From NCBI GenBank assembly GCA_900660155.1, contig CABFPE010000175.1, forward strand, positions 659,798-723,797: a stretch of DNA of 64,000 nucleotides. The letters are read 5' to 3'. The notes below the pieces were generated by a model. That model ran no database searches and was not told the DNA's origin. It worked only from the letters and a program-made list of their open reading frames with translations. The DNA comes from Hofstenia miamia. Lineage: Eukaryota > Xenacoelomorpha > Acoela > Hofsteniidae. The first letter of the stretch is position 1, and the number at the start of each line of letters is the position of its first letter. The translations under genes were made by a program, and so were the position numbers. This document shows positions 33,217 to 45,816 of the stretch, in pieces.

Positions 33217-34230
33217 ACCATTTGGCTGTGTACATTAGTATATAAGATATTAGCATAGTTTAAATTACTCATAACAAATGCATGAAACATTTGAATTACT
33301 GCAATTGGAGCACAAAATTTTGCCGCAAATTTGGCCCGACTTGAATCCTTCATAAAGCACTTAAATCATTGCTATTTCAATTTATTGTGCAAGTATTTTT
33401 AGCATCATCGCAAAGATAATTTCTTAATGCTGAATGTATTTTAGTCTCATATCCGAACTAACTGTGTTATTGTATAGTAGACTAATGCTGGTGTTCCAGG
33501 GGATAGTTTTTCCCCGGAAGGCAATTACTGTAACATCGCTGGTAGTTGTTGCTATTTATCAGCCAGACCTCGCGCTTTTCTTGTTAGTGACTGGTATTTG
33601 TAAATATTGTAAATAACTTGTATATATAGAGCAATGCATTTTGTAAATAGAAATAGTTTGAACTGTATTCTCTTTGTGTTCACTAGAATCACACCCCAGT
33701 GATTCTACATTACGTCAATTATATCAGATAAAAATTTTCCTAGGTTAAATATTTTCCCTTGGTTATTACTATTTCAGTTTGCCGATCAACTAATAGGTGT
33801 TCCTTTGTGTATTAGTAGCAACAAGTCTACAAATTGTAACCAGGTGACCCAGCAAAATTACATAACATTACCAATTACCCACATAAGCCGCTTTTAGAAT
33901 TTAGAAAGTTGTATTGTAGGCATGGTTTTGCAAAGGTGCATTCCCATAGACATTGGCATGAACATCACATCCCGGTGCTTCTCACTGACATTCGAAGGGC
34001 CTCACCCATTATACAGACATGGTTCCAACATCTACCATAATTTGCGATGTGAAAACTATGGAAACACTTATGAAGCAAAAATACTAGCAAGTTCAAATCA
34101 TTAAAATATCAGCCTGAAATTTTTTTCTATTTGCAAATGTTTATTAAAGTTAACTATTAAGCCCCATTATATTTCTTGCAAAAACCTGAATTTAAATTTA
34201 AGTCCAATTTCGAACCCTTAATATTACCCA
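33217..34230. other. Unique spacer between the two RRM1 3' copies
   Basis: No gene seen. At about 33469-33711 a segment starts TG, contains TATATATAGA and ends CTACA. It resembles a solo LTR in layout, but I could not find matching target duplications, so I do not call it. Confidence 0.35.
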
Positions 34231-35017
34231 ATTACAAAATAACACTTGCGAATAAACAATATCAAATACGAATCTATGTTGGATTCTAATTTGAAATTGA
34301 AAGCTAACACTGAAAAATACTTATATCACATTTTTTCTATTGTAGTGTAGTTAGTTTTTTGCTTCCAACTAATTTCTTAATCGTAGGTATTGACATGCTT
34401 TTGCTACGAAAGTTATTACGAAAACCAATCTATTTTCATTGGAGGAATATTCAGATTTGAAATATAACAAGTGAATTCGAAGGACCCCTATAAACGATAA
34501 TCAAAAAACTTGTCTGAAACCATTTAAAATCTTTAAGGCACACATGACATTTGTGTAATTCAATAATTACGTAATAACTTGTCAGACTTTATTGAATGGG
34601 GTCTCTGCGAAATTTATTTTATTTATTGATCCGGTGATCGGTCAACTAATTCCTGATCCAAACACACAGTTGCAACGATGTTTTCATCTCTAGTGCATTT
34701 ACAAAGGATTTATTTTTGCATGTTTAAATTGCAGTTTCAAGAATAGTTTTCTCTGAGTGCATTTGCACATTTAGGCACGTCATTATTCTGAAATACTATT
34801 AAAGTAGTTACAGTATTGAATTAATTTGTTTGATAAAGCATTAATCCAATTAAAATGCAGTTGGAAAACTTAATTAGCATTGCAAAATGCAAATGAAAGT
34901 CAAAGCAAAAATAACGTTTAAGAAAGAACACTTATGTACAAAGCAAATATTTTAAATCTTAAAATTAAGCTAATTAAAATAAATGTTACATTCAACGCAA
35001 ATAATAATTTAGGAATA

Positions 35018-35023
35018 TTTATT
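35018..35023 (-). terminator. RRM1 polyadenylation signal
   Basis: AATAAA on the minus strand lies 47 nt after the RRM1 stop codon. The same site is repeated in the partial copy. Confidence 0.7.
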
Positions 35024-35069
35024 AATTCAGTAAAAAAATATTAACACTCACATACAAAAACTAAAAAAT

Positions 35070-37208
35070 TCAACCCGAGCACATCACACAGGCCTCCTTG
35101 TTCTCCAAAGAGCATAAAACAGCCTTCATGTTTTCGGTTAAGTCACTAACACCTTGATTTTTAATATTTTCTTTGTTTTCTGTATTTACAACCTTTTTCT
35201 TCAGTTTTTCTTTATCGAGAGTGAACTGAATGGGATTGACAGCAGGTCGCGAACGCAAATAGTACATACCGGTTTTCAAACCTAGTTTCCAAGCATGAAA
35301 ATGCATTGAGGTGAGTTTCGCGAAATTGGCATCAGCAATGTGAACATTCAGTGACTGACTTTGATCTATAAAAGCTCCTCTATCAGCGGCCATTTGCAAA
35401 ATAGTCTTTTGCGGAATCTCCCATACAGTTTTATATAAATCTTTCAAATTTTGGGGAATTTCATCAATATTTTGTATTGAACCGTTATTAAGCACCATTT
35501 GATTTTTCACTTCATCGTTCCACAAACCGGATTCCGTTAAGTCCTTTAAAAGATGCTGGTTGACACACTGGAATTCTCCAGAAAGAACTCTTCGAATATA
35601 AATATTGCTTGTATAAGGTTCTATTGCCTCATTATTGCCTAAAATTTGAGCAGTAGATGCAGTTGGCATTGGAGCCAAAAGAAGACTATTCCTAACGCCA
35701 TACTCGGCAATATCTTTGCGCAAACTGTTCCAATCCCACATATCCGATGGCTTAACTCCCCACATATCGAATTGCAAGACACCTTTACTAACAGGTGAAC
35801 CTTCATAAGTTTCATAGGGTCCTACCTCTTTAGCGAGTTCACAGCTGGCTTCAAGCGCTCCATAATACAAAGTTTCAAATATTTGAATATTTAAGAGTTT
35901 AGCGTCTTTGCTATCAAATGGAAACCTCATTAAAATAAAAGCATCAGCTAAACCTTGTACCCCAATTCCAATTGGACGATGTCGCATATTTGAGACACGA
36001 GCTGTTTCTACTGGATAAAAATTGACATCTATTATCTTATTAAGATTCCGAGTGACAACTTTTGTGACTGTTTTGAGTTTTTTAAAATCAAAGGTTTTGT
36101 CAGGTCTTACAAACATATTTACTGCAATGGAAGCCAAGTTACAAACTGCTGTTTCGTCAGGAGAGCTATATTCGATTATTTCAGTGCAAAGATTAGAGCA
36201 TTTTATAGTTCCAAGATTTTGTTGATTGCTCTTCCGATTAGAGTGATCCTTATAAACCATATATGGTGTTCCAGTTTCAACCTGTGATTCTAAGATAGCG
36301 TACCACAGTTGATGAGCGTCTATTGTTTTCATTCCCCTGCCTTCAGCTTCATATTTTTCATAGAGTGCTTCGAACTCGTCACCCCAGCAATCAGCAAGAC
36401 CAGGGCATTCGTTTGGACACATCAGAGTCCATTTGGATTTACTCTCAACACGCTTCATAAAAAGATCTGGAATCCACAAAGCAATGAAGAGATCCCGAGC
36501 TCTTTGCTCTTCTTTCCCATGATTTTTACGACAATCAAGAAACTCGAAAATATCACCATGCCACGGCTCCAAATAAATAGCAAAAGCACCAGGGCGCTTA
36601 TTACCTCCTTGGTCTACGTATCTTGAAGTGTTATTGTAAACCCGCAACATAGGTAGCAATCCATTACTTGTGCCATTTGTACCTGCAATGTAACTACCAG
36701 ATGCTCTGATGCAATGCACATTCAATCCAATTCCGCCAGCAGACTTGGATATCAGTGCACATTCTTTCAGAGTATCATATATTCCTTCAATACTGTCATC
36801 TTTCATTGTCAAAAGAAAACAACTTGAAAGCTGAGGGCGACAAGTTCCTGAATTATATAAAGTTGGAGAAGCATGTGTGAACCATTTTTCAGACATAAGA
36901 TTATAAGTTTCGATCGCTGCGTCGATGTCCTCACCATGGATACCAACAGAAACCCGCATTAACATATGTTGAGGTCGTTCTGCGGTTTTACCATTGATTT
37001 TCAGAAGATACGACCTTTCTAAAGTTTTAAAGCCAAAGTAATTATAATTGAAGTCTCTTTTATAGACAATGGCAGAGTTGAGTCTGTCTTTGTTGCGCAT
37101 TATTACGTTATAAGTAAATTCAGATACCATTGGACACTTCTTTCCATTACGTGGCGATATGTAATTGTAAAGATCGGTAATAACATCACTGAAAACTTTC
37201 TTCGTTTC
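35070..37208 (-). CDS. RRM1: Ribonucleotide reductase large subunit, exon 2
   Basis: This is the catalytic alpha subunit of class Ia ribonucleotide reductase, which reduces NDPs to dNDPs in the cytosol with the small subunit RRM2. The exon encodes 712 residues from ETKKVFSDV to the stop. All key residues are visible: the redox Cys pair (QLSSCFLL and AVCNLAS), the radical Cys with its Asn and Glu (NLCTE), the tandem Tyr of the radical path (GMYYLR) and the C-terminal shuttle pair [16 protein letters not shown] and [14 protein letters not shown] are typical of the family. The acceptor ATTTAG/GAAACG (37208) joins in phase 0 to exon 1. With exon 1 the protein is 809 residues (800 from the second Met), against 792 in human. 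Nearly the whole gene is in this one exon. Confidence 0.98.
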   Translation of the reverse strand, partial: ETKKVFSDVITDLYNYISPRNGKKCPMVSEFTYNVIMRNKDRLNSAIVYKRDFNYNYFGFKTLERSYLLKINGKTAERPQHMLMRVSVGIHGEDIDAAIETYNLMSEKWFTHASPTLYNSGTCRPQLSSCFLLTMKDDSIEGIYDTLKECALISKSAGGIGLNVHCIRASGSYIAGTNGTSNGLLPMLRVYNNTSRYVDQGGNKRPGAFAIYLEPWHGDIFEFLDCRKNHGKEEQRARDLFIALWIPDLFMKRVESKSKWTLMCPNECPGLADCWGDEFEALYEKYEAEGRGMKTIDAHQLWYAILESQVETGTPYMVYKDHSNRKSNQQNLGTIKCSNLCTEIIEYSSPDETAVCNLASIAVNMFVRPDKTFDFKKLKTVTKVVTRNLNKIIDVNFYPVETARVSNMRHRPIGIGVQGLADAFILMRFPFDSKDAKLLNIQIFETLYYGALEASCELAKEVGPYETYEGSPVSKGVLQFDMWGVKPSDMWDWNSLRKDIAEYGVRNSLLLAPMPTASTAQILGNNEAIEPYTSNIYIRRVLSGEFQCVNQHLLKDLTESGLWNDEVKNQMVLNNGSIQNIDEIPQNLKDLYKTVWEIPQKTILQMAADRGAFIDQSQSLNVHIADANFAKLTSMHFHAWKLGLKTGMYYLRSRPAVNPIQFTLDKEKLKKKVVNTENKENIKNQGVSDLTENMKAVLCSLENKEACVMCSG

Positions 37209-39073
37209 CTAAATGAATAAATCACAATAACAACAAATTAGAATTGCAAGCAATTTGTTGTGCTAAACCTGTGATGAAGTAGGGTATTTCAATTTAACTT
37301 CGATGACAAATCACTTTCACTTTGTAAACAGAAAACGAAACAGACTCGAATGTTTTTACATAAACCTTAGCCATTAAGATACATTAAAAAACTTCGCGGG
37401 TCATGTTAAATGTCGAAAAACAGATTTTATCGCAATTTTGGAAACTGCAAAGAAAACTTTGAGGTGCCCAACTAGAAATAACCTACGATCACCACGTAAA
37501 AATGTGGGCAACAATGCGAATCCTGCGAAATAATAAGAAGTGCACAAAATTGAACCAATTTATCAGCGACTTCAATGCAATATTTTAGAGAGTAAACTTA
37601 TTAAAACCTTGATTTTGTCATTATGTTATACCATAAGAGCCATTTGAATTTTTAGAAATATAATTCATTCTGGTTACTTAAACAAATGAAGAGTTTTTGA
37701 TCATAAAGTTTTAATTATATTAGATTGGTTTTTGGCATGTTCGTTGTTACGAAATTGGCGCAATGTATTGCAAGAAAACTAAATGAAATAATAGTATGCA
37801 TAGATTATGATAGAGAAATTTAATTTTTCATCACAATTAGAACATAGATTAACGGTTGGAGACTGCATCATTTTTATAAGCGTAAACAGAAACTTCTAAA
37901 TTTGAAAAAAAAGATATCAAATATGTTGCATAGATATATGTTTAATAATTCTAGAAAGGTACATGAAATATAAAACGATTTTATGCAATTTGAACTGCTA
38001 CGATGAACATTAAATTTCACTTGGGGTCCATAAAGACCCCAACCAGGGTTTAACGGACAAAACTGTAAGCTCGCTATGCCACAAAATTGTTTAGAGTACA
38101 GCAGCAAAACTCTATAACGAAGGTATAAAATAAACTCAGAATATAGGGCTGTATTAAAAAAATCAGAATTTACACCCGCATTAAAAATACATGTATTACT
38201 GCTTTCAGAAATGCTTAGAAATTGTTGATTTTCTCGTTTTTCTCCATAATTGAGTAAGATCTACTTCTAAAAGCAACAACCTTCTTCACGATGAACAACA
38301 TTATCCAGCAATTTTACGCAATGCTGGAGTTGAATGGGGTCACTTTTAGTATTCGGGTTCGAGACAACGAAAAATCTACGTATCATTAGATTTTTAATCA
38401 GTACTAGACTATAACATGACAACGTAATTATATTTGCGCTCTTTTTTACATAGCTCTTCCAATTATTTAATAAACATTTTAATCTATTATATGAAAGGTA
38501 AATTGAATGAAAAAATAAGAAAAATCTGCATTATCAAATTAAGAAGCCGAACTATAAATTTGCTTGGCTCGTTATATATCTAATGAAGTGGCCAAGCTCG
38601 TTGACAAGTCTGTATCATAGGTTCCCGTGACCGACAAAATAAAAGTTAAATTACGAATAACGTGAAACGTTGCACAATGTTTTGTATTGTAAACTTAAGC
38701 CTCATTTAATTATGGCCGTGATGGAACTTTGATTAAATATTTCAAAATTCTCCACTACATATCAGAAAATTACTTGTGTAGTTGGGTTTTGATAAATAAA
38801 AATTCAAAGAATAATTTTAAACACATGCAATTTATGTAAAATCTAATGAACAGGCTTAGTATATGGACATAGATGCATATTTTTAGTGCAAAGCAACAAA
38901 TTGATGCATATACCCAAGAAATGGGTAATAAAAGCTTTTAATTACTCAGAATTTTTTTACTAATTTGCTAAACAAACATTATATTTACGTTGGCTTATTT
39001 GCTTTCAGAGCTATGCCATTTTCCAGAGAAACATACGCGTTAATTTAACTTTCTAAGAGCAGCTGGCCTAAAC
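37209..39073. other. RRM1 intron, first part
   Basis: AT-rich. At 38440-38612 lies the right part of a hAT family B element, ending GCTCGTTGACAAGTCTG. Nothing else recognised. Confidence 0.45.
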
Positions 39074-39343
39074 CTGTATTGCAATGTATGCCAAGACACT
39101 TTGAATTGCCAAAAAAGTTTCCTTGAAACAAAGCACAAAAAACGTTCAAGTAATTCTTATCCATGCGGTCAAACTACAACTGTTAGATTTGTCCAGGGAA
39201 ATTATGAATCTGGATCATATTATACATCAGATTTCGCCACAATGTTTACTGTAGTGAACATTCCTGTTACTAAATTACTTAACCCTACAATTCGCAGTGT
39301 ACTAGAGAAATGGACACACCAGCCAACGACTTACTTACATTAA
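39074..39343 (+). pseudogene. hAT-derived BED/CGGBP1-like fragment
   Basis: An open frame reads LYCNVCQDTLNCQKSF, then ETKHKKRS, which fits a BED-type zinc finger (C-x2-C ... H with K-H-K). FATMFTVVNIPVTKLLNP and IRSVLEKWT follow. They resemble the region after the finger in CGGBP1 and related hAT transposase N-termini (D-L..A-F...N-I-P-L-x-K-L-x-N-P...F-L-E-K-Y-T). It stops at 39343 followed by AATAAAG. No start Met or intact transposase is attached, so I treat it as a hAT-derived relic in the RRM1 intron. A domesticated short protein is less likely. Confidence 0.45.
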
Positions 39344-40599
39344 TAAAGTTTTACCACAAAATTTGAAATTATGAAGAGTCATCTCTCTTAGAATTGAAAA
39401 TGTATTGCAATGGATAAAACTACAGATTTAATGGGAGGATAAGTCTGTAATGCAATAGTAGGACAATAGAAAGTGGATCTGAAATTTACCTTGCAAATAT
39501 GGAATTTATGCAAGTATTCAACCATTCTTCAATCACAAGATTAAATAATGTTACATCTCTAAAATTTCTCGCTGTTCAGACGATTGACTAGTGTAGGCCC
39601 TCATATAAGAAGTCTATTCAATGTAAATTCTTTGAAAGTGTAAATATATATTGCCAAAAGCATTTAATAATTGTATTCAATTAGATTTTAATTAATATTC
39701 ATTGTTCTTTACAAAAATTGACATGGGATTCAGAGTATATAAAAAAATTTAGAGCAACAGAATAAGTTTACAAACTGATGTCTGGCATCAAAAAAATTCT
39801 GAAAAAGCCGCTTTCAAGACGAAATGAATTGCGTTCAGCAAGTGTGCTAATCGGCTAAGTAAGTTTGCATAACACTTGCTAACGCAGTCATGGACGAATT
39901 AGAAGATACTGTCTACCAGCACATGCAAAACGCAAAAATTCTGTTCGCAAATCCAGCAATTAAATTTAGAATTGACGAATATTTTACGTAGAAATTGTGA
40001 TCTTCAGAAATGTTTTATATCACCAACTGAAGCAATGGCTGCCCTACACTTGCCAACTTCGATGTTTGCTCCTCATGTGTCGGCGAAACTGCAATTGCTT
40101 GTAATACTTCTTTGCAATAAAAACGCGTTCTTCTAGACGTTCTTAGTTGCATATTTAGATGTATATTTAAGTATTTTATGTTGCATATTAATAGCACATA
40201 TTTTAAAAATTTACGTTTACTAAGCCTGCTAGTGAACAAATAAAAATGTCATTATATGAAAATAATAACTTTAAAGGGTGTAATTGTGAAAGTGTTCGTG
40301 GTGGTCGATCGGAAACATTTGGTAGAGAAATTCACAACAGACAAGTGTATTGCGGCGAAGCTCCACCTGCAAGAAAATTTGGTGCTGGTTTTCTCCAGTT
40401 TTAATAAAGGAAGATTTGATGCGAATAATAATAATAATAATAATAGACTTTAATAAGCCGGTTAGTGCGGAACAAAACCAAAAATTAAAAAGTCAAATCA
40501 ATTGACAACGGGAGCAGTCACACAGGATGAAGTACAAACAGTTGGAAGAGCAGTCAAAATGAGACAAAGGAACATCGAAGAGGAAAGAAAGATTTCTTG
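39344..40599. other. RRM1 intron, no gene recognised
   Basis: AT-rich. A short (AAT)n tract lies at 40425-40444, next to the 3' end of the LINE relic. Confidence 0.5.
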
Positions 40600-41510
40600 A
40601 AGGTCGTGGGCGAGGCAAAAAAATCAATGGCAGTTGGAGGATTTAGAGTAAGAAATTAGCAAAAGCACAAACACGATTGAAAAACAAGTGAAGGGTGCGA
40701 TGTTTCTTGAGAAGACGTACAGAGAACGTGACAGCACCATCAGCACGAGTAGAGTGGGAGCTATAGAACGAGATAAAATCAAAGGATCAAGGCCTAACTT
40801 CCGAGTCAAGAAACGATTGAACAGGAGGAAATCAGGCATGAAAGTGGAGTGACAGTGGGAGAGTCGAGAATTTCAGCAGACTGTTTTTATAGGCCAAAGG
40901 GGAAATCTAAGTAAATGCACGTTCCTGAAAACGTTCCATGGAGTGGAACAAACCACGAGAAGGCCACCAACAGAGAGACCCGTAGAGAAGCCTGGCACGA
41001 GGAATGGATTTCAACAAAAAGTTTCACAGCGGACGAGGTATTAAAAGGAACATTATGAAAAATTGCAAATAGCGAGGAATTAGCTTTGCGGAGACGCAAA
41101 GACACATGTCATGTCAAATTTAAGTTTGCAGCAAGTTGAACTCCAAGACGAGTGTGATGAGGAGCAAAGTTCACAGGTAGAGGCAAATCGGAAGGGGAGC
41201 CACAGCAAAAGAAATACCAAATGTCTTGGTAGCGCTAAAATCAAGATGGTTGACAGAGGACGACGTAGACAAATGCTCAAGATCAGAAGAAATGTTAGAA
41301 GCAAAAAACCAGCCAAAATAAAAAATCGCAGCGTCGCCGACATACAACAGGCAAGACGAGTTGAGAACAGAATGAGGCAGGTCGTTAATGGCAACGAGGA
41401 AGGAAAGAACAACAAACACTGAGCCTTGAGGGGCACTAGTAACCACTAGTAACGGGCACAGAAGAGATAGACGAGTTGAATTGACAAATTGGTGGTGATT
41501 GGTCAGGTAA

Positions 41511-42070
41511 AGGTGTGTTTACAGCTTATCAATGAAATATAATATTTCTCAATCGAGTGCGCAATTAGCACAAATTCAGCTGTAAACAGCTGTGAAAGAC
41601 GATCAATTAATAAAACTAATGAAATCAAAAGAATGCGTAATCGAGCTTATCAATTGCGCTAATACTGCTGTAAACACTTGAAATACGATCATATTTTCAC
41701 AATTGAGATGAAAGACGTGTTCAAACCACTTTTGATATTTCGTCTTTCATTCCTTTCATAATTAGTCATTACGCTAGTGTAAACATTGAATCAATTATAT
41801 TCATTCGAAACTAGGCATGCAACAGGAAAGGATCACGACCCAATTGCTTGAAAAAGTTAAAGAAAAAACGTTTCTGTGGGATGTCTCTAATCCCAAATGT
41901 TTTGAATTATAAGATTCAATTAGGATTAGTCAGCTGTAAACGCTGTATCAATAACAAATAAAATAGTGATAAACAAGTTCAATTGAGACGCTGTAAACAG
42001 TGTATCAAAAACAATGCATTCTTCTCAATTTAGATGTATTATAATTCATTGATAAGCTGTAAACCCACCT
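41511..42070. mobile_element. 560-bp Harbinger-like miniature element inside the LINE
   Basis: Ends AGGTGTGTTTACAGCTTATC and its near-complement are flanked by TAA (41508-41510 and 42071-42073). Removing it rejoins the LINE coding sequence between QFVNSTRL and DFIELF. The interior repeats GCTGTAAACAG-type motifs. No coding capacity. Confidence 0.8.
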
Positions 42071-42511
42071 TAAGGCTGGAACAGTTCGATGAAATCCGCA
42101 TCAAAACCAAATAAACGTAACTTGTCAAGCAGAATGAAAGGAGGGAGGCGATCAAACGCTTTTGAGATGTCAACAAAGATAATACAACCAGGATCATTAC
42201 AATCACAGTGAAAGTAGCAGTTTTCGATCAGTATGAGTAAGTTAGTAATCGTAGACCGACCAGAAAGGTTGCCATGCTGAGAAGAAGAGATGAGGTGACG
42301 AATTTTTGCGACTACATAACGAAAAACATGGCGTTTAAAGATGATAGACAGCCGAGATAGAATAGCTATTGGGCGGTAGGACGTGACATGCGAGGAGGAA
42401 AGCTGAATAGATTTTAACAGCGGAGAAATCTACGATGTCTTCAAACAGGCGGGATAGCGCTTAGAGAGGTAAATGAAGGAGTAGAGATGCTTTAAATGGA
42501 TAGAAAGTGTN

Positions 42512-43076
42512 TATCAATAACAAATAAAATAGTGATAAACAAGTTCAATTGAGACGCTGTAAACAGTGTATCAAAAACAATGCATTCTTCTCAATTTAGA
42601 TGTATTATAATTCATTGATAAGCTGTAAACCCACCTTAAGGCTGGAACAGTTCGATGAAATCCGCATCAAAACCAAATAAACGTAACTTGTCAAGCAGAA
42701 TGAAAGGAGGGAGGCGATCAAACGCTTTTGAGATGTCAACAAAGATAATACAACCAGGATCATTACAATCACAGTGAAAGTAGCAGTTTTCGATCAGTAT
42801 GAGTAAGTTAGTAATCGTAGACCGACCAGAAAGGTTGCCATGCTGAGAAGAAGAGATGAGGTGACGAATTTTTGCGACTACATAACGAAAAACATGGCGT
42901 TTAAAGATGATAGACAGCCGAGATAGAATAGCTATTGGGCGGTAGGACGTGACATGCGAGGAGGAAAGCTGAATAGATTTTAACAGCGGAGAAATCTACG
43001 ATGTCTTCAAACAGGCGGGATAGCGCTTAGAGAGGTAAATGAAGGAGTAGAGATGCTTTAAATGGATAGAAAGTGT
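42512..43076. repeat. Exact direct copy of 41946-42510 after a single N
   Basis: 565 bases repeat at a constant offset of 566 with no differences noticed, separated by one N. It includes the tail of the miniature element and the LINE motif A region. Almost certainly an assembly artefact. Confidence 0.85.
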
Positions 43077-43779
43077 TGAAGAGGTTTCATGAATTACAAA
43101 GGAAGGGACACCGTCAGGATAGCAAGGACCAGACAACTTGCAAGATTTAAGCATGAGAGATGTCATGGGCGCTGAAGTAAATATCACAAAGTTAGATTAG
43201 CGGGAAGCAGCAGGCGGACCAGGGCACATGGAGACAGGTTCAGAGAAGTTAGAGGCAAAATACGCGTTGAACAGATCAGCTTTCTCCAAGTCAGAGTGAG
43301 AAGAAAGAAGATGCCATCTCAAATTGGGGAGCTCTGGCTTGGAATGCAAAGAATGCAGGAAGGAATAAGAGTCTTGAAGAGAACTTGCAGAGAAGCTAGA
43401 TAGAAAAGAGAATTTGTCAAGTTCCATAAAATTGATAACACCTTCAGTGAGAGAGGCAAGCTTCGGAGAAGTAGTAGTACCAGAATGGCGTTTGTAAGAC
43501 TCCAATTTATTCAAAGAGTGCACCGTAAGGGACGAGACATAGAAAGGAAGAGAAGCACGCTTTTTCCACCGACGAGGAACATTAGAAATAACTTGGTGTA
43601 AGAAGATGAACCAATCATCAACTGTGAAGGAATCACGAAAAAAGGGGAGCGAAGATGAGAGGGCATCATTAAGTGATAGAAAGTCAGTTAAATCGAGCAT
43701 ATTGTGGAGCAACCGGATAAGCAGATGAAGAAGTAGAGTTGACAGACAGATTGAAGCGGACGAATGTTGAAATTATTTC

Positions 43780-44850
43780 CCGTACTTAATCCAACTGAAG
43801 AATTTATCTATGAGCAGTGTCTGAACATCATTTCTATATTGCATAATGCTGGGCTCAGTCACAGATAATTCGCATGTCAACAAGTAGTTTTCTAAACGCT
43901 TTCCTGGTTTTAATAATGAACGCCCCTGGTTATGTCGAAATCAGTTAGATTCAACAAAACAGTGGTTTCTATTGGTTGATCTGCCAAATTTAATCAAATC
44001 TGTTCGAAACAGCTGGTATTCTGAGAAAACTTTTAGTTTTGATGGAATGCATTGCAAATGCTTTGTTTACAACAAACAAGTAGATAATGTTTTGAAATGC
44101 ACTTCTTTGAATTTTGTTTCCTTGCATTCGTCTGCTACAGAAAAACAAAAGGTTTTGAATATTTTTTATGATTGTGGCAGCAATCAGAACGTGTGAAAGA
44201 GATCAAGCAGCTAAATTTGTAGAAATGGTTTCTAATATTTTTGAAATAGGAAATGTTAAATCTACTATACGACCAAGAAAAAATGACAAATTTAAAATGG
44301 TCATTTTTTTAAATATGAGGACCACCTTGATTTCCTAATCTTAAATGCAAATAATTTTCGTGACATGGGCCCCCATAGCAATCAACAACGAATACAAAGC
44401 TTAACTTTGGAAACTAGTTTTGGTATGTTTCGTAATTTGATGGGATTAAAAAAACTTTCAGAATTATTAGATTTTGGATTTTCGTATGTAATGCTAGGAG
44501 AATTTTAGACTGATCCACTCGAGCGTCAATTTGGAATTTACCGACAGTCTTCAGGAAGCAATTACTATGTGGATGTAAATCAAGTGATGAATACATTTAC
44601 GAATAATACTGCGCAATTATTGACTGACATCCCATGCACTTTATACGTTACGAAATTTTTTGAATCATTGGCAACTGAAAATAAAGAATATGAAAGGCTA
44701 TTTACTCTTCCACACAAAATTTCAAGGTGTTTGTTCAACACTTTTACTAAAGGTTACATTCGCAAATTAGATGATGAAAAGCGGAAAGTTTCAAAGTCAT
44801 ATAAATCACAACAAGTAGTTAAGAAGCTTAGTTCATCTAATTTTAGTTAA
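43780..44850 (+). pseudogene. P-element/THAP9-like transposase relic
   Basis: The plus strand reads NPTEEFIYEQCLNIISILHN, then VDLPNLIKSVRNSW and KTFSFDG (compare D-P-P-H-L-L-K-x-I-R-N-N in P-type transposases), then LETSFGMFRNLMGL and TDPLERQFGIYRQSSGSNYY. The last piece is the conserved D-x-L-E-x-x-F-G-x-I-R-x-x-G-G block near the C-terminus. The frame is broken by stops at about 44196 and 44508. The DNA-binding THAP finger was not found. It lies inside the LINE relic, between its ORF1 and RT parts, so it inserted later. Confidence 0.65.
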
Positions 44851-44983
44851 TTTTCTATGTATGTAAAGTGATACCTTTAATTTTAATGTAACAATTTGTT
44901 ATAGTTGTATTTAAATTTTACGGTATTTTATAGAGAACTTAAGAAAATTTCCTACCTACACATTTTCCTAAAATATTTCCTTG

Positions 44984-45422
44984 TCACCCCCTGTTATTCA
45001 GAGCTCCTTGATCGCAGACAACATGAAAGGATGCAAATGGAGAATCAGGACGTGGAGGGATGGAAAGGACATCATCAAATTGCAGAGAGGAGGAACGAAG
45101 GTGATTAGCAACATCTGAGGTGGACAGAGACAACAAAACGGCCAAAATAGATATGAGCTTTGCGGGGAGGCCGCGGAAGTGAACTATTTGGAACAGCAAG
45201 GAGACGGCAGAAAGCACTAGAACCAAAAACCGGACGAGGACAATCACGGTTAGTAGACGAAGGGTTAGACTGCTTAGGAGGATGCGATAGAGCAGGAGGA
45301 GCAAGCGCGGATGTGAAACTTGGAGCAGGATGATTGGGGAGTGATGCAGCAGCACTGTAGGAGAACATTTGAAATTGTAGTGAGGAAACATTAGAGGAAA
45401 GATTTGTGAGGGATTCAGACAA
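44984..45422 (-). pseudogene. LINE ORF1 fragment belonging to the 40.6-43.7 kb element
   Basis: A minus-strand frame is rich in Ser and Pro, then reads PVFGSSAFCRLL, SSLPRPPRKAHIYFGRF and VSVHLRCC. RKAHIYFGRF resembles the K-x-I-Y-V-G-x-L core found in LINE ORF1 proteins. It lies upstream, in the same orientation as the RT part, and is separated from it by the P-like insertion. Confidence 0.5.
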
Positions 45423-45816
45423 GGCTATGACATCAGGACCATTATTGGAGGAGGGGAGTGCATAGCAGCATTTTCAAGAGAAATGTCAAACATACTTTAA
45501 AGCATTATGTATCAATGTCTTACGACATAATCTGAGATAATTTCTGATCACAGATATAGATGGAAATGCATATCAGATTCATTTCAAATATAACACAGGA
45601 AATCAAGAAAAATGTAAAAATTATGAACATTTCAAAAACAGTTTTATACACTAATGAAAAGACTAAACATATTGATTCAGTTGACTAAGTATATTATTAA
45701 TAAGTGGTGCAATTCCTACATTTAAACATCAGTTTTCAGTTAAAAATACAGATAGGAGCAAGAATTGAAGTAGATAGGACTTACTTGCAACTATTAAGTT
45801 TTCGAAATGAAATTAC

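Larger units (their letters stand above)
40600..43712 (-). pseudogene. CR1/L2-like LINE, reverse transcriptase part
   Basis: Reading down the minus strand in changing frames: a pre-RT linker (43712-43197, RRWKKRASLPFYVSSL), then SYRPIAILSRLSIIFKR, SSSQHGNLSGRSTITN and IIFVDISKAFDRLPPF (motif A) at 42450-42090. Next come LTNHHQFVNSTRLSL and VTSAPQGSV (motif B), then LLYVGDAAIF (motif C, from Y-A-D-D), then HVSLRLRKANSSLFAI in the thumb and tail. The motif C Asp pair is damaged and several frameshifts are present. A miniature element (41511-42070) interrupts it between motifs A and B. A 565-bp block is repeated after an N (42511). With the ORF1 piece at 44984-45422 this was one minus-strand element. 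Confidence 0.8.

Noticed and set aside
33469..33711. Possible solo LTR
   Set aside because: TG...CA-like limits and an internal TATA are suggestive, but no matching 4-6 bp flanks were found and there is no second copy in the window.
36022..36626. Plus-strand open frames opposite RRM1
   Set aside because: They are antisense shadows of a strongly conserved coding exon.
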